From assembly GCA_023252215.1 (NCBI GenBank), contig JAHEXG010000007.1:1-42635 (forward strand): 42,635 nucleotides of DNA. Reading direction: 5' to 3'. The notes under the pieces were generated by a model, which saw only the letters and a program-made list of their open reading frames with translations, was not told where the DNA came from and did not search any database. This document shows, in pieces, positions 1-10,000 of the stretch; positions within the stretch are counted from its first letter, which is position 1, and every line of letters begins with the position of its first letter. Both the position numbers and the translations under genes were made by a program. Source of the stretch: Candidatus Altarchaeales archaeon (lineage in GTDB: Archaea; Altiarchaeota; Altiarchaeia; IMC4; QMZM01).

Positions 1-348
1 CTCAAATTGATAAAACAAATCTATGTTACAGGCCCGGAAACAATCGAACAGGCGGAAGTATACTCTGATCTGGTGGATGCGATACTCCTGGACACGAAAA
101 CAAAAGACGGCATGGGCGGGACCGGGCAGGTACACGACTGGAGCATCAGCAGGGAGATTACGCAGCGGGTGAAAAAACCGGTCATACTAGCTGGCGGGTT
201 GGATCCCGGAAACGTGCTGGATGCCATCGAAAAAGTTGGGCCCTACGCAGTAGACGTGGCAAGCGGCGTAGAGACCGCGCCGGGAATAAAGGATCAGAAC
301 AAAATAAAACAATTCCTACTAAATGTAAAAAAGTACGACAATATTTAA
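1..348 (+). CDS. trpF: Phosphoribosylanthranilate isomerase, C-terminal part (5' truncated by window edge)
   Basis: Frame is open to the window edge; contains LVDAILLDTK, GGTGQVHDW, PVILAGGLDPGNV and VDVASGVE motifs typical of TrpF; trpB and trpA lie nearby. Confidence 0.88.
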   Translation, partial: LKLIKQIYVTGPETIEQAEVYSDLVDAILLDTKTKDGMGGTGQVHDWSISREITQRVKKPVILAGGLDPGNVLDAIEKVGPYAVDVASGVETAPGIKDQNKIKQFLLNVKKYDNI

Positions 349-372
349 AAAAGTATTACTTAATATATTATT

Positions 373-621
373 GTGGTAATTATGGAATACATGTCGGAGA
401 CCAAATTAAAAGAAAAAGGCCAGATAACCATTCCCTCCAAGATACGGGAATCAATGAACCTGGAGATTGGCAGAGAATTCCTCGTATACGCCTCAAAAGG
501 CGAGATCATATTGAAGCCAAAAATCACCGACCCCATCAGCAAAGCAGGGATGCTCGGAGAGGAGAAGGGAGTGGAAAGAGTAAAGGACCTCACAACAAGA
601 TACAAACAAGGTGCGAAATAA
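373..621 (+). CDS. AbrB/SpoVT-type antitoxin (VapB-like)
   Basis: KLKEKGQITIPSKIRESMNLEIGREFLVYASKGEIILKP is a swapped-hairpin AbrB signature; overlaps a PIN-domain gene. Confidence 0.85.
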   Translation: MVIMEYMSETKLKEKGQITIPSKIRESMNLEIGREFLVYASKGEIILKPKITDPISKAGMLGEEKGVERVKDLTTRYKQGAK

Positions 622-1100
622 TGGAAAAGGTATATCTTGACACCAACGCCTTTTATTTCTTTTTCTTCTCGCACGAGGAGTACACGGAAGGCATTAAAAA
701 GGTATTTGAAGGAATACAGAACGGTGAATACTCCGGAGTAACAAGCGTTGCGGCGCTCGAAGAACTTGCCTACGTATCGCTCATGAGGCTGATAGAAAAG
801 AAATACAAAAAACACCCAACTGAAGTACTGCGGGAGAACAGGAAGGCGATAGCAGAATTATCCGAAAGGCTTAAGGAGGTCTTTGACGTGATATTCTCCC
901 TAAAAAATATAGAGATAGCAGACTTGGACCTGGAAACCGCAAGTACGATCCCCCTGATCATGGCGGACTATCTGCTGCTCCCGCAGGACAGCATACATTT
1001 GCAGACGATGAGACAAAAAAACTGCGAACACATACTTTCAACAGATAAGGACTTCGACGGCATATACGGGATAACAAGGATCAGACCGGAAGAGGTCTAA
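621..1100 (+). CDS. PIN-domain ribonuclease toxin (VapC-like)
   Basis: N-terminal VYLDTNAF, central LEEL, and C-terminal LLPQDSIHLQTM...ILSTDKDFDGI acidic motifs of the PIN fold; paired with AbrB gene. Confidence 0.8.
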   Translation: MEKVYLDTNAFYFFFFSHEEYTEGIKKVFEGIQNGEYSGVTSVAALEELAYVSLMRLIEKKYKKHPTEVLRENRKAIAELSERLKEVFDVIFSLKNIEIADLDLETASTIPLIMADYLLLPQDSIHLQTMRQKNCEHILSTDKDFDGIYGITRIRPEEV

Positions 1101-1115
1101 AAGAGGAAAAACAGA

Positions 1116-2315
1116 ATGAAAAAAAAAGAGCTACCAGATAACAGAGGCAAATACGGCGCATACGGAGGACGCTTTTCTCCCGAGGTATTGATGCCTGCGC
1201 TCGTGGATCTGGAGGCTGCGTTCAAAAAATACTCAAAGGAGGACGTATTTCAAAAAGAGCTGGCATATTATCTGCGCGAATTCGCCGGTCGTCCGACGCC
1301 GCTCTATTACGCAAAGAACCTTTCAGAGAAACTGGGAGGCGCTAAGATTTATCTCAAGCGCGAAGATCTGGTACACGGCGGAGCGCACAAACTCAACAGC
1401 ACCTTAGGGCAGGCGCTGCTCGCAAAAAAGATGGGAAAGAAGCGAGTCATAGCCGAGACAGGCGCAGGACAACACGGGGTTGCCACGGCCATTGCAGCAG
1501 CAACGATGGGGCTAAAATGCGAGGTCTACATGGGGACGGAAGATACGGTCCGCCAGAAGCTGAACGTCTTTCGCATGAACCTCATGGACGCACGCGTAAT
1601 ACCTGTAGACTCAGGCTCAAAAACTCTGAAAGACGCGACCAACGAAGCCTTCAGGGACTGGATAGCGAATATCGAGGACACTTACTACCTCATAGGAAGC
1701 GTCATGGGACCGCATCCCTATCCCATGATAGTCCGCGAATTCCAGAAAATAATCGGCGAAGAAGCAAAAAAACAGATACTCGAAAAAGAAGGCAGACTGC
1801 CGGACGCAGTCATGGCATGCGTGGGCGGAGGAAGCAACGCCATGGGAATATTCAACGCATTCAAAGAGGATGCGAACGTAGAGCTTTTCGGAGTGGAAGC
1901 GGGCGGCAAGGGAATAGATACGGGAGAACATGGAGCGGCACTCTGCGCCGGAACGAACGGAGTACTGCACGGCATGTATTCAAAGATACTCCAGGACAAA
2001 TACGGCCAGATAAAAGTCTCATATTCCATATCCGCAGGCCTCGACTATCCGGGAGTGGGACCGGAACTCTCATATCTTGCAGGAGAGGGGCGAGTTAAGC
2101 CGACCTCAATAACGGACGAAGAAGCACTCGATGCATTCAAGACGCTAAGCAGGACGGAGGGAATAATGCCGGCGCTGGAGTCCGCGCATGCAGTTGCGCA
2201 AGCCATAAAGACCGCGCCAAGGATGAAGAAAAACCAGGTCATAATCGTGAACCTATCAGGCCGCGGAGACAAAGACGTATTCACTGTCGCAGAAGCGCTC
2301 GGGGTGAAACTATGA
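1116..2315 (+). CDS. trpB: Tryptophan synthase beta chain
   Basis: [34 protein letters not shown] (PLP lysine region HKLN) and GGGSNAMG; followed by trpA with a 4-bp overlap. Confidence 0.97.
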   Translation: MKKKELPDNRGKYGAYGGRFSPEVLMPALVDLEAAFKKYSKEDVFQKELAYYLREFAGRPTPLYYAKNLSEKLGGAKIYLKREDLVHGGAHKLNSTLGQALLAKKMGKKRVIAETGAGQHGVATAIAAATMGLKCEVYMGTEDTVRQKLNVFRMNLMDARVIPVDSGSKTLKDATNEAFRDWIANIEDTYYLIGSVMGPHPYPMIVREFQKIIGEEAKKQILEKEGRLPDAVMACVGGGSNAMGIFNAFKEDANVELFGVEAGGKGIDTGEHGAALCAGTNGVLHGMYSKILQDKYGQIKVSYSISAGLDYPGVGPELSYLAGEGRVKPTSITDEEALDAFKTLSRTEGIMPALESAHAVAQAIKTAPRMKKNQVIIVNLSGRGDKDVFTVAEALGVKL

Positions 2316-3154
2316 GGCTAAAAGAAAAATTCAGCGAACTCAAAAAGAAAAAGGAAGGCGCATTGATAGGATTCGTAACCGCAGGAGACCCCACGGCAGC
2401 CGACACAATTGAAATAGCGCAGGCCATGATACGTGGAGGAATAGACATACTAGAACTAGGCCTCCCGTTCTCAGACCCGGTAGCCGACGGACCAGTGATA
2501 CAAAAAGCCGGAGAAAGAGCCCTGAGAGCAGGGATGAATCCCGACATATTCTTCGAAACAGCAGGAAAGATCAAAGGAATACCAAAGGCAGTACTCACAT
2601 ATTATAATATAGTATTACAGAGAGGACTCGACAAATTCTGCGCAGACTGCGCAAAAACGCAAATAGACGGCCTGGTCATACCAGACCTCCCGATCGAAGA
2701 ATGCGAACCCCTGAGGAGCGCATGCAAAAAACATAACGTCTCACTGATCCTCCTAGCAGCCCCCACGACCCCGGACGATCGCCTGGAAAAAATCCTGGAA
2801 GAGGCTGACGGATTCTTATACGTCGTCTCTGTCGCGGGAGTCACGGGCGCAAGAAAAGACCTGTCCGCGCAGGTAAAACCCCTGATCAAAAGAATAAAAA
2901 AGCGTTCAGGAGACCTGCCTCTCGCTGTGGGCTTCGGAATATCCAGGCCAGAGCACGTAAAAGAAGTGCTCGCCGCGGGAGCCGAGGGAGCGATCGTTGG
3001 AAGCGCTTTCGAGAAAATAATCGAGGAGTGCCTCGGAGACAAAAAAGAGATGCTACACGGGCTTGAAAATTTCGCAAGAGAGCTTAAAACGGCCACGACA
3101 CGCAGGGAAATTGGCGGGGATACACATCAGCAGGAAGGGAAAACATTGAAATAA
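2312..3154 (+). CDS. trpA: Tryptophan synthase alpha chain
   Basis: [59 protein letters not shown]. Confidence 0.97.
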   Translation: MRLKEKFSELKKKKEGALIGFVTAGDPTAADTIEIAQAMIRGGIDILELGLPFSDPVADGPVIQKAGERALRAGMNPDIFFETAGKIKGIPKAVLTYYNIVLQRGLDKFCADCAKTQIDGLVIPDLPIEECEPLRSACKKHNVSLILLAAPTTPDDRLEKILEEADGFLYVVSVAGVTGARKDLSAQVKPLIKRIKKRSGDLPLAVGFGISRPEHVKEVLAAGAEGAIVGSAFEKIIEECLGDKKEMLHGLENFARELKTATTRREIGGDTHQQEGKTLK

Positions 3155-3160
3155 AAGGAT

Positions 3161-3589
3161 ATGGCATTATTCGGTTTCCTGCAAAAAGGCGTAAAGGCGC
3201 ACACTGCCGACCCGGACATGCTCTATCTATTGGATAGACTGCACATCGCCCTCGGAGAAGAGTTCAGAGAGGGGCTCATTGGAAAAAGACAGCAGGGGTA
3301 TCTGTCGGAGTCCAAAAAAATAGGAGTGCTTCCAAGGGGGGTGTTCCCGCCTTACAGATCCAAGCTAAAAAAAATAAAAAAAGAAGAGCTCATAAGAGTG
3401 GAAAAATACACTGGGGTCCTCGGAGGAACGCTCGTGGAATACGGATTATTCCATAAGACCGTCAAAGCCCTGGAAAAGGATAAACGGGAATACGGCATCC
3501 TGATCAACAAAGATATGGAGATGCCCTTAATTATTTGCACGAAATACGCAAATATTATCATTGCGCCCGTAATGAGGTCGTACGACTAA
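3161..3589 (+). CDS. Hypothetical protein (142 aa), cotranscribed with trpA
   Basis: ORF immediately downstream of trpA with 6-bp gap; no family recognised. Confidence 0.6.
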   Translation: MALFGFLQKGVKAHTADPDMLYLLDRLHIALGEEFREGLIGKRQQGYLSESKKIGVLPRGVFPPYRSKLKKIKKEELIRVEKYTGVLGGTLVEYGLFHKTVKALEKDKREYGILINKDMEMPLIICTKYANIIIAPVMRSYD

Positions 3590-3596
3590 GAGAAAA

Positions 3597-4847
3597 ATGC
3601 CAACCATATCCGAAAAAATACTTGCGGCCAAATCAGGAAAGAAAAACGCCGCAGCAGGGGAGATAGTTGAAGCGGAAGTAGACTATGTCATGGTCAACGA
3701 CGTAACGGGCCTGCCCGCATTCGAGGTATTCGAACAATTCAAGACACAGCCCCTGCGGGAAAAGATAGTGCTAATACCGGACCACTACGTGCCAAACAAA
3801 GACGTAGCGTCGGCCGCCCAGGCGAAGGCGATGAGGGACTTTTCCAAAAAATACAAGATAAAGAACTACTACGAGGTAGGCTGCGGAGGAGTATGCCACC
3901 AGCTCATGGTAGAAGAAGGATACGCCGCACCCGGCCGCTTAATCGTCGGAGCGGACTCGCACACGTGCACCTACGGCGCCCTCGGAGCATTCGCGACAGG
4001 CATAGGCTCAACGGAAGCCGCCGCAGTATTCGCCACAGGAAAACTGTGGTTCAAGATACCGGAGACGCAGAAGTACACGATAAAAGGAAAACTCGGAAAA
4101 TACGTCACAGGAAAAGACATCATACTACACATAATAGGAGACATAGGAGTAGACGGAGCATTATACAAGTCGATGGAATTCTACGGAGACACGATCGACG
4201 GCCTGGAAATCGCAGACCGCCTAAGCATATCCAACATGGCGATAGAAGCGGGAGGAAAGGCCGGGATCATACCCGCGGACAAGAAGACTGACGATTTTCT
4301 CAAAGGAATAGTCCGCGGAACATACAAAGCAGTATACTCTGACAAAGACGCAGATTACTCAAACGAATATTTCTACGCGGCAGAAGACATTCCGTCAACG
4401 GTAGCGCAGCCGCACCTGCCATCCAACACAAAGCCAGCAAGCGAACTATCGAACGTACAAATAGACCAGGCCTACCTCGGCTCATGCACGAACGGACGCA
4501 TAGAAGACCTGAGAATAGCAGCAAGCCTGATGAAAGGCAAAAAAGTAAAGGACGGAGTAAGGATGATCGTCGTACCCGCGACAAAAAGGGTGTTCGAACA
4601 GGCCATGCAGGAAGGATTGATAAAGGTATTCATGGACGCCAACGCCTACGTATCCGGGCCGACATGCGGAGCATGCCTCGGAGGATACATGGGGATACTG
4701 GCAAAGGGCGAAGTTGCGATCTCATCGACCAACAGGAATTTTATCGGGAGGATGGGGCACAAGGACAGCAAAGTGTATCTGGGAAGCCCCGCCGTGGTTG
4801 CTGCATCGGCGCTGACTGGGAGGATAACGGATCCGAAAAATCTGTAA
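3597..4847 (+). CDS. leuC: Aconitase-family large subunit (3-isopropylmalate dehydratase/homoaconitase type)
   Basis: VGADSHTCTYGALGAFATGIGSTE, YLGSCTNGRIEDLR and GPTCGACLGG, so all three Fe-S cysteines are present. The LeuC versus HacA/AksD assignment is not resolved. Confidence 0.87.
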   Translation: MPTISEKILAAKSGKKNAAAGEIVEAEVDYVMVNDVTGLPAFEVFEQFKTQPLREKIVLIPDHYVPNKDVASAAQAKAMRDFSKKYKIKNYYEVGCGGVCHQLMVEEGYAAPGRLIVGADSHTCTYGALGAFATGIGSTEAAAVFATGKLWFKIPETQKYTIKGKLGKYVTGKDIILHIIGDIGVDGALYKSMEFYGDTIDGLEIADRLSISNMAIEAGGKAGIIPADKKTDDFLKGIVRGTYKAVYSDKDADYSNEYFYAAEDIPSTVAQPHLPSNTKPASELSNVQIDQAYLGSCTNGRIEDLRIAASLMKGKKVKDGVRMIVVPATKRVFEQAMQEGLIKVFMDANAYVSGPTCGACLGGYMGILAKGEVAISSTNRNFIGRMGHKDSKVYLGSPAVVAASALTGRITDPKNL

Positions 4848-4922
4848 AAAACATTCCGCATTTTAGTAGGAACTCGGCTTTATCTAAAAACGAATCAGTA
4901 TTATAATTAATAGGTTTCCAAA

Positions 4923-5225
4923 ATGCCCGCCCTAAAGAATATTTCATCGGTTTTGAGGAACGAACTTCCCTACCTGAGAAAGGTCTACGGAGTCAAGAGG
5001 ATCGCCTTATTCGGCTCCTATGCCAGAGGCACTCAGAAGAAGGGAAGCGACGTGGATCTTTTTGTGGAACTGGAGAAGCCGTTAGGCCTTTCTTTCATGG
5101 ATTTTTCTGATCACTTGGAGAAACGCACCGGCCGGAAAGTAGATATCATCACCTCCGAGGGTTTGAGGAGCATCCGGGTCAAAAAGGTCGCAGAGGACAT
5201 AAAAAGAGGTTTGGTATATGTCTAA
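4923..5225 (+). CDS. MNT-type minimal nucleotidyltransferase (MntA-like antitoxin)
   Basis: LFGSYARGTQKKGSDVDLFVEL matches GSX10DXD; overlaps HEPN gene. Confidence 0.85.
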   Translation: MPALKNISSVLRNELPYLRKVYGVKRIALFGSYARGTQKKGSDVDLFVELEKPLGLSFMDFSDHLEKRTGRKVDIITSEGLRSIRVKKVAEDIKRGLVYV

Positions 5226-5565
5226 GAGAGGAGAGATCGAAAGCCTCGGGGACATAGTTGAGGCTATTCGAAGGATCAAAGCCTACATGAAGGGTTTAAA
5301 GTATGAATCATTCTTGAAGGACACCAAAACCCAGGATGCAGTAATCTGCAACCTGCAGATAATAGGCGAGGCAACCAAGAACATATCAGGGGAATTCAGG
5401 AAAACATATCCAGAAATCCCGTGGCATAATATGGCGGGTGTTAGAGATAAGCTTGTGCATCACTATTTCGGAGTCAACTACGAGATCGTCTGGGCTATTT
5501 GCAAAGAAGATCTGAAGGGAATAGAGCCCAGGATAAAAGAGATCACAGCTAAGAGCAAGATTTAG
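5218..5565 (+). CDS. HEPN-domain protein, HepT-like (DUF86)
   Basis: VICNLQIIGEATKNIS and RDKLVHHYFGVNYEIVW, matching the RX4-6HXY HEPN RNase motif; paired with MNT gene. Confidence 0.87.
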   Translation: MSKRGEIESLGDIVEAIRRIKAYMKGLKYESFLKDTKTQDAVICNLQIIGEATKNISGEFRKTYPEIPWHNMAGVRDKLVHHYFGVNYEIVWAICKEDLKGIEPRIKEITAKSKI

Positions 5566-5588
5566 AATCTAGTAAATCCTCAAGATAA

Positions 5589-7025
5589 ATGAAAAAAACA
5601 CCGCTCATATTTATCGCTCTCATGCTAGCCCTGTGCTGCTGCACCAGTCCTCCGGGGGATGGCAAAAACAAGTCTACATCGATCACACAGATCTCGGAGA
5701 ACACATCGGCGTTGAGCCTAAGAGACGATCCCCTCGCCCGCTGCAACATAAGCCTCCAAAAAGACCTGTGTTATTGGAACGCCGGGAAGAAGGCAAATGA
5801 TATCTCTTTCTGTGACAGGATAATCGGGCAGGCGGACAAAGACAGCTGCTTTCTTGGCATCGCTGAGGGAATGAAACAGCTTGCCCTGTGCGAGAAGATA
5901 GCGGATAAGAGCGTTCGTGAGATGTGCTACGCCAATTACGCGCTTGATACTAAAGATTATTCGGCATGCAAGAACATCTCGGATATCGCGAACCAAGAGA
6001 GCTGCTATTATGAAGTGAGCCTAGACCTGCATGACATGACGATCTGCGACCACATAGAGAGGATAGACACAAGAGAAGCATGTTACATAGGCCATGTGGA
6101 AGAAAAAAGGGATCCGGGCATCTGCGAAAAAGCCTTGAACCGGAACACGTCGGACATGTGCTTTTACATCCTCGCAAAGGCGGTCCAAAACGCAGATTAT
6201 TGTTCCAGGATCAATGAAAGCAATCTGATGAATATATGCAAGTACACGGTTGCAGTAGCCGAAAAAGACCAGAGGATATGCACGGGCATCGAATACCTGG
6301 ACTTGCGCCTGCACTGCGACGCATTAACCGGATCAGAGCCCTCGGCATGCGACGAGATAGAAAACACAGATGAAAGGGACAATTGCTACGGCGATGTTGC
6401 AAACCTGACATACGACCCCTACGTGTGCGAGAAAATAGTGGATAATGCTACGAGAGAATACTGTTTCAAAAATCTTGCCAAGACTCTGAAAGACGAGTCG
6501 ATCTGTTGGGCGCTGAATGATTATCGGAACAACTGCTTTTACGACGTAGCTACAAACGTAAAAAACGCGGACATATGCAAAGAGATATCCTCGGAGGACT
6601 ACAAAACAGAATGCTATAGAAAAGTGGCGGAATCGGCCGACGTGCCGGGCAGCCTCTGCGCAGAGCTGCAAAAACAGGCAAACCGGGACGCCTGCTACAC
6701 AGAACTTGCATCGGCAAAAAGAAATGCATCGATCTGCGAAAACCTCCTTGAAGCGGACCAGAGAACGTATTGCCTTGCCAGGGCAAAAAACGACTCCGAG
6801 CTCTGCCAAAACATAAAAAACCCGGACCTCCAGGACCACTGCGCTGGAACCATCACCAGAGATCCGGCCAAATGCGACAGAATAGGCTCGGCGTCATACA
6901 AAGCGATCGGGCTAAAAGACAATTGCTACGCGCGCATCATAGAGGCGGTGAACGATAGCGCGATCTGCGGGACAAAAGAGTTCTCGGAATACAAATACAG
7001 GTGTGAAACGCTGCTGGGTGGATGA
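5589..7025 (+). CDS. Secreted/lipoprotein-like protein of about 17 tandem two-cysteine repeats
   Basis: Signal/lipobox-like N-terminus MKKTPLIFIALMLALCCCTS, followed by repeats of about 26 aa of the form C-x(2)-I-...-R-x(2)-CY-x(3)-A-...-D-x(3). Confidence 0.75.
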   Translation: MKKTPLIFIALMLALCCCTSPPGDGKNKSTSITQISENTSALSLRDDPLARCNISLQKDLCYWNAGKKANDISFCDRIIGQADKDSCFLGIAEGMKQLALCEKIADKSVREMCYANYALDTKDYSACKNISDIANQESCYYEVSLDLHDMTICDHIERIDTREACYIGHVEEKRDPGICEKALNRNTSDMCFYILAKAVQNADYCSRINESNLMNICKYTVAVAEKDQRICTGIEYLDLRLHCDALTGSEPSACDEIENTDERDNCYGDVANLTYDPYVCEKIVDNATREYCFKNLAKTLKDESICWALNDYRNNCFYDVATNVKNADICKEISSEDYKTECYRKVAESADVPGSLCAELQKQANRDACYTELASAKRNASICENLLEADQRTYCLARAKNDSELCQNIKNPDLQDHCAGTITRDPAKCDRIGSASYKAIGLKDNCYARIIEAVNDSAICGTKEFSEYKYRCETLLGG

Positions 7026-7068
7026 AAGATTAGATACTATTATACTATCATACACATTAGTATAACAA

Positions 7069-10000
7069 ATGTCTGCTAAGTCTTTTGCCGGGTTGTTTAT
7101 TTTGTTTGTCTTTGTTTTTTCAAGCCTTGTAACCGATGTATTCTCCTCGGGGGGGATATCTTCCGTATCGCAGGGAATAGATGCTACGCGCATATCGATT
7201 AATCCCGTTACCGGACTTGTGTCTTTCATCAGCGGGAACTATTCTGCGCCCCTGCGGATCGCTTCAAAACAGGATCTTTCCGCCGAGGACGCTTCCAGGG
7301 GGTTCTTGTCGGAATACGGCCCTCTTTTCGGCATAAGCAACCAGTCAAAAGAGCTTTTGACCGTGAAAACCGGCAGTGTCGACGGCCTACGTTCCTTTAC
7401 CCGCTTCCAGCAGTTATACTCCGGCATCCCGGTACTCGGAGGAGAGCTTGTAGTCCAGACCGATTCGAAAAACAACGTGATCACCGTGAACGGCGAAACC
7501 GTTTCAGACATATCGGCCGGCACCGAGCCAGGGATAAAAGTAGACGACGCATTGACCGCGGCGCTTGCATCCGTTTCAAAAGAGTACCAAGTAGACGCAG
7601 ATGTTCTCTACGCAGAAAAAGAGGGCTTATGGTTCTATAATCCCCTGCTGCTCGGGGGAGAGGGGAACATAACTCGCCTGGTATGGAGATTCGACGTTCG
7701 TTCAAGGGAAAAACTGCCCCTGAACGCATTCGTGCTGGTGGATGCCCAAACCGGAAAACTCGCCCTGCAATACAACCAGGTAGATAATGCGTTGTATCGA
7801 AGGGTATATGACGCGAACAACACCTATGTCATAGACCTGCCTGGGACGATAACACAGCTTAAAAGGTCTGAGGGAGACGGCCCAAGCAACATAACGGACG
7901 TAGACAACGCCTACGACTACGCGGGGGATACGTATGATTTCTACTACGATCATTTTGGACGGGACAGTCTTGACGGCATGGGGATGAACCTGACCTTTAC
8001 AACGAGATACTGTACGCAAACAAGCTGCCCCTACGTTAACGCCTTCTGGGATTCCTCATTAGAACAGGTGGTCCTTGGGGACGGCTTCGCTTCAGCGGAC
8101 GACGTAATCGCCCATGAGATGACCCACGGAGTAACAGCCCACGAATCAAACCTCTTCTATTACATGCAGTCCGGAGCGATCAACGAAGCCTTTTCAGACA
8201 TATTCGGCGAATACGTCGACCAGGCCAACGGCAGAGGAAACGACAGCGCTGAAGCACGCTGGCTGATTGGGGAGGACATAGCTATCGGGCCGTTCAGGAG
8301 CATGAAGAATCCTCCCGCGTTCTCAGACCCCGATAAGATGAGCAGCGAATATTACGTATGCGCAGACAGCGACAACGGCGGAGTGCACTCGAATTCTGGA
8401 ATAGCCAACAAAGCGGCATTTTTGTTGACAGACGGTGGATCGTTCAATGGCTACGACATATCCGGCATATGGATGAATAAGACTGCTGCGCTGTTCTATG
8501 AAGCGCAGACGAACATACTGACCTCTGGAAGCGATTACTTCGACTTGTATAATGCATTAAAGCAGGCGGCTGTGAACCTGGGTTACTCGTCCGAAGACCG
8601 GCTCGAATTGGAAAAAGCCCTGAACGCAACTGAAATGTCCGGTCAGCCTAAGGCCTGCATGGCAAAAACCGCGCCGGTATGCCCGCAGGGACAGAGCCCG
8701 AGGATAATCTTCTACGACGACATGGAGAACATACGCAGCGGGAACTGGGAGCAAGGCACAGTATACGGCAGCGATTCCTGGTATTATCCCCAGAACCCGA
8801 ACATCTACGATTATGATATGACCTACGCTACAAGCGGCCTTTACAACATCTGGGGAGACGACCCGGATGCTGCATCAGACAGTTACATAAAGACTAGCCA
8901 CAGCATAGCCTTGCCGGAAGACAACGCAATTTACCTGCGATTCAACCATTCCTACGAATTCGAACACGGAACATTAGACTACGACGGAGGAGTCATAGAA
9001 TACAGCACCGACGGAGGAAAAAACTGGAGCGACGCCTACAAACTGATAACCGACAACGGCTACAACGGAGTGCTATCGGACTGCTGCAGTAATCCGCTGC
9101 AGGGCAGGAAAGCATTCACCGGAGCAAGCAACGGATACATCTCGTCGAGGCTGAACCTCAGCAGTCTTGCAGGACAGAACGTAAGCTTCAGATTCCGCCT
9201 GGGAAGCGATATGGCATCCGGCGACTACGGCTGGTTCATAGACGACGTGATGTTATACGCCTGCGCAGGAAACGCCACATCACATCAGGCATACGCGCCC
9301 GCGATCCGCTGCGACAATTCTCCGTGCATAGCGTCCTCGGAACTCATCAGGTCGAGAGGAAACATATCCAGCGTCTCCGAACCCAACCACCCGAACACAA
9401 TAGACGGATGCGTGGACGGGAACCTTGGAACCTACCTGGTGGACGAATCATTGGAGAACATGACATTAACGGACGGCCTGGATGATAAATTCATGGCCGG
9501 CGACAGAATAGAGATATCCGCATGGGCCTACTGCTACAAGAAGGACCAGGACAGCCTAAACATAGTATACGCGAATAATTCCAAGTCCCCGGACTGGAGA
9601 GTAATATCACACATGCACTGCGCAGGCAACGGAACCCAGAGATTCTCGCTAAACTATACGCTGGACAACGCCGCCGGAAACCAGACCATACGGGGGCTGT
9701 TCCAGAACAACGGCAATGAGCTTTCGACATGCGGAGACGGAATAGACAGCTACGACGACGCAGACGACGTTACTATCAAGGTCATCGAGAACACGCGGCC
9801 GGTAATCGACGAAATAGGATGCAGGAATTCTTCCGGATGGTTCAACTGCTCGCAGATGGGATACTGCCAGAACATAACATCTGTCCGCGCCAGATGCACG
9901 CCTTCCCACGGCTGGATAACCGAGGCCAGATTCACGCTGACAAACGTGCCAGACGCAACTACATACTTCGACGGCTACGGCTCCCGCAGCTCGGGCCTAT

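Noticed and set aside
360-815. 151-aa minus-strand ORF antisense to vapBC
   Set aside because: Antisense to two recognisable genes; no recognisable domain.
1517-2098. 193-aa ORF inside trpB
   Set aside because: Out-of-frame ORF in trpB, Arg-rich, no domain.
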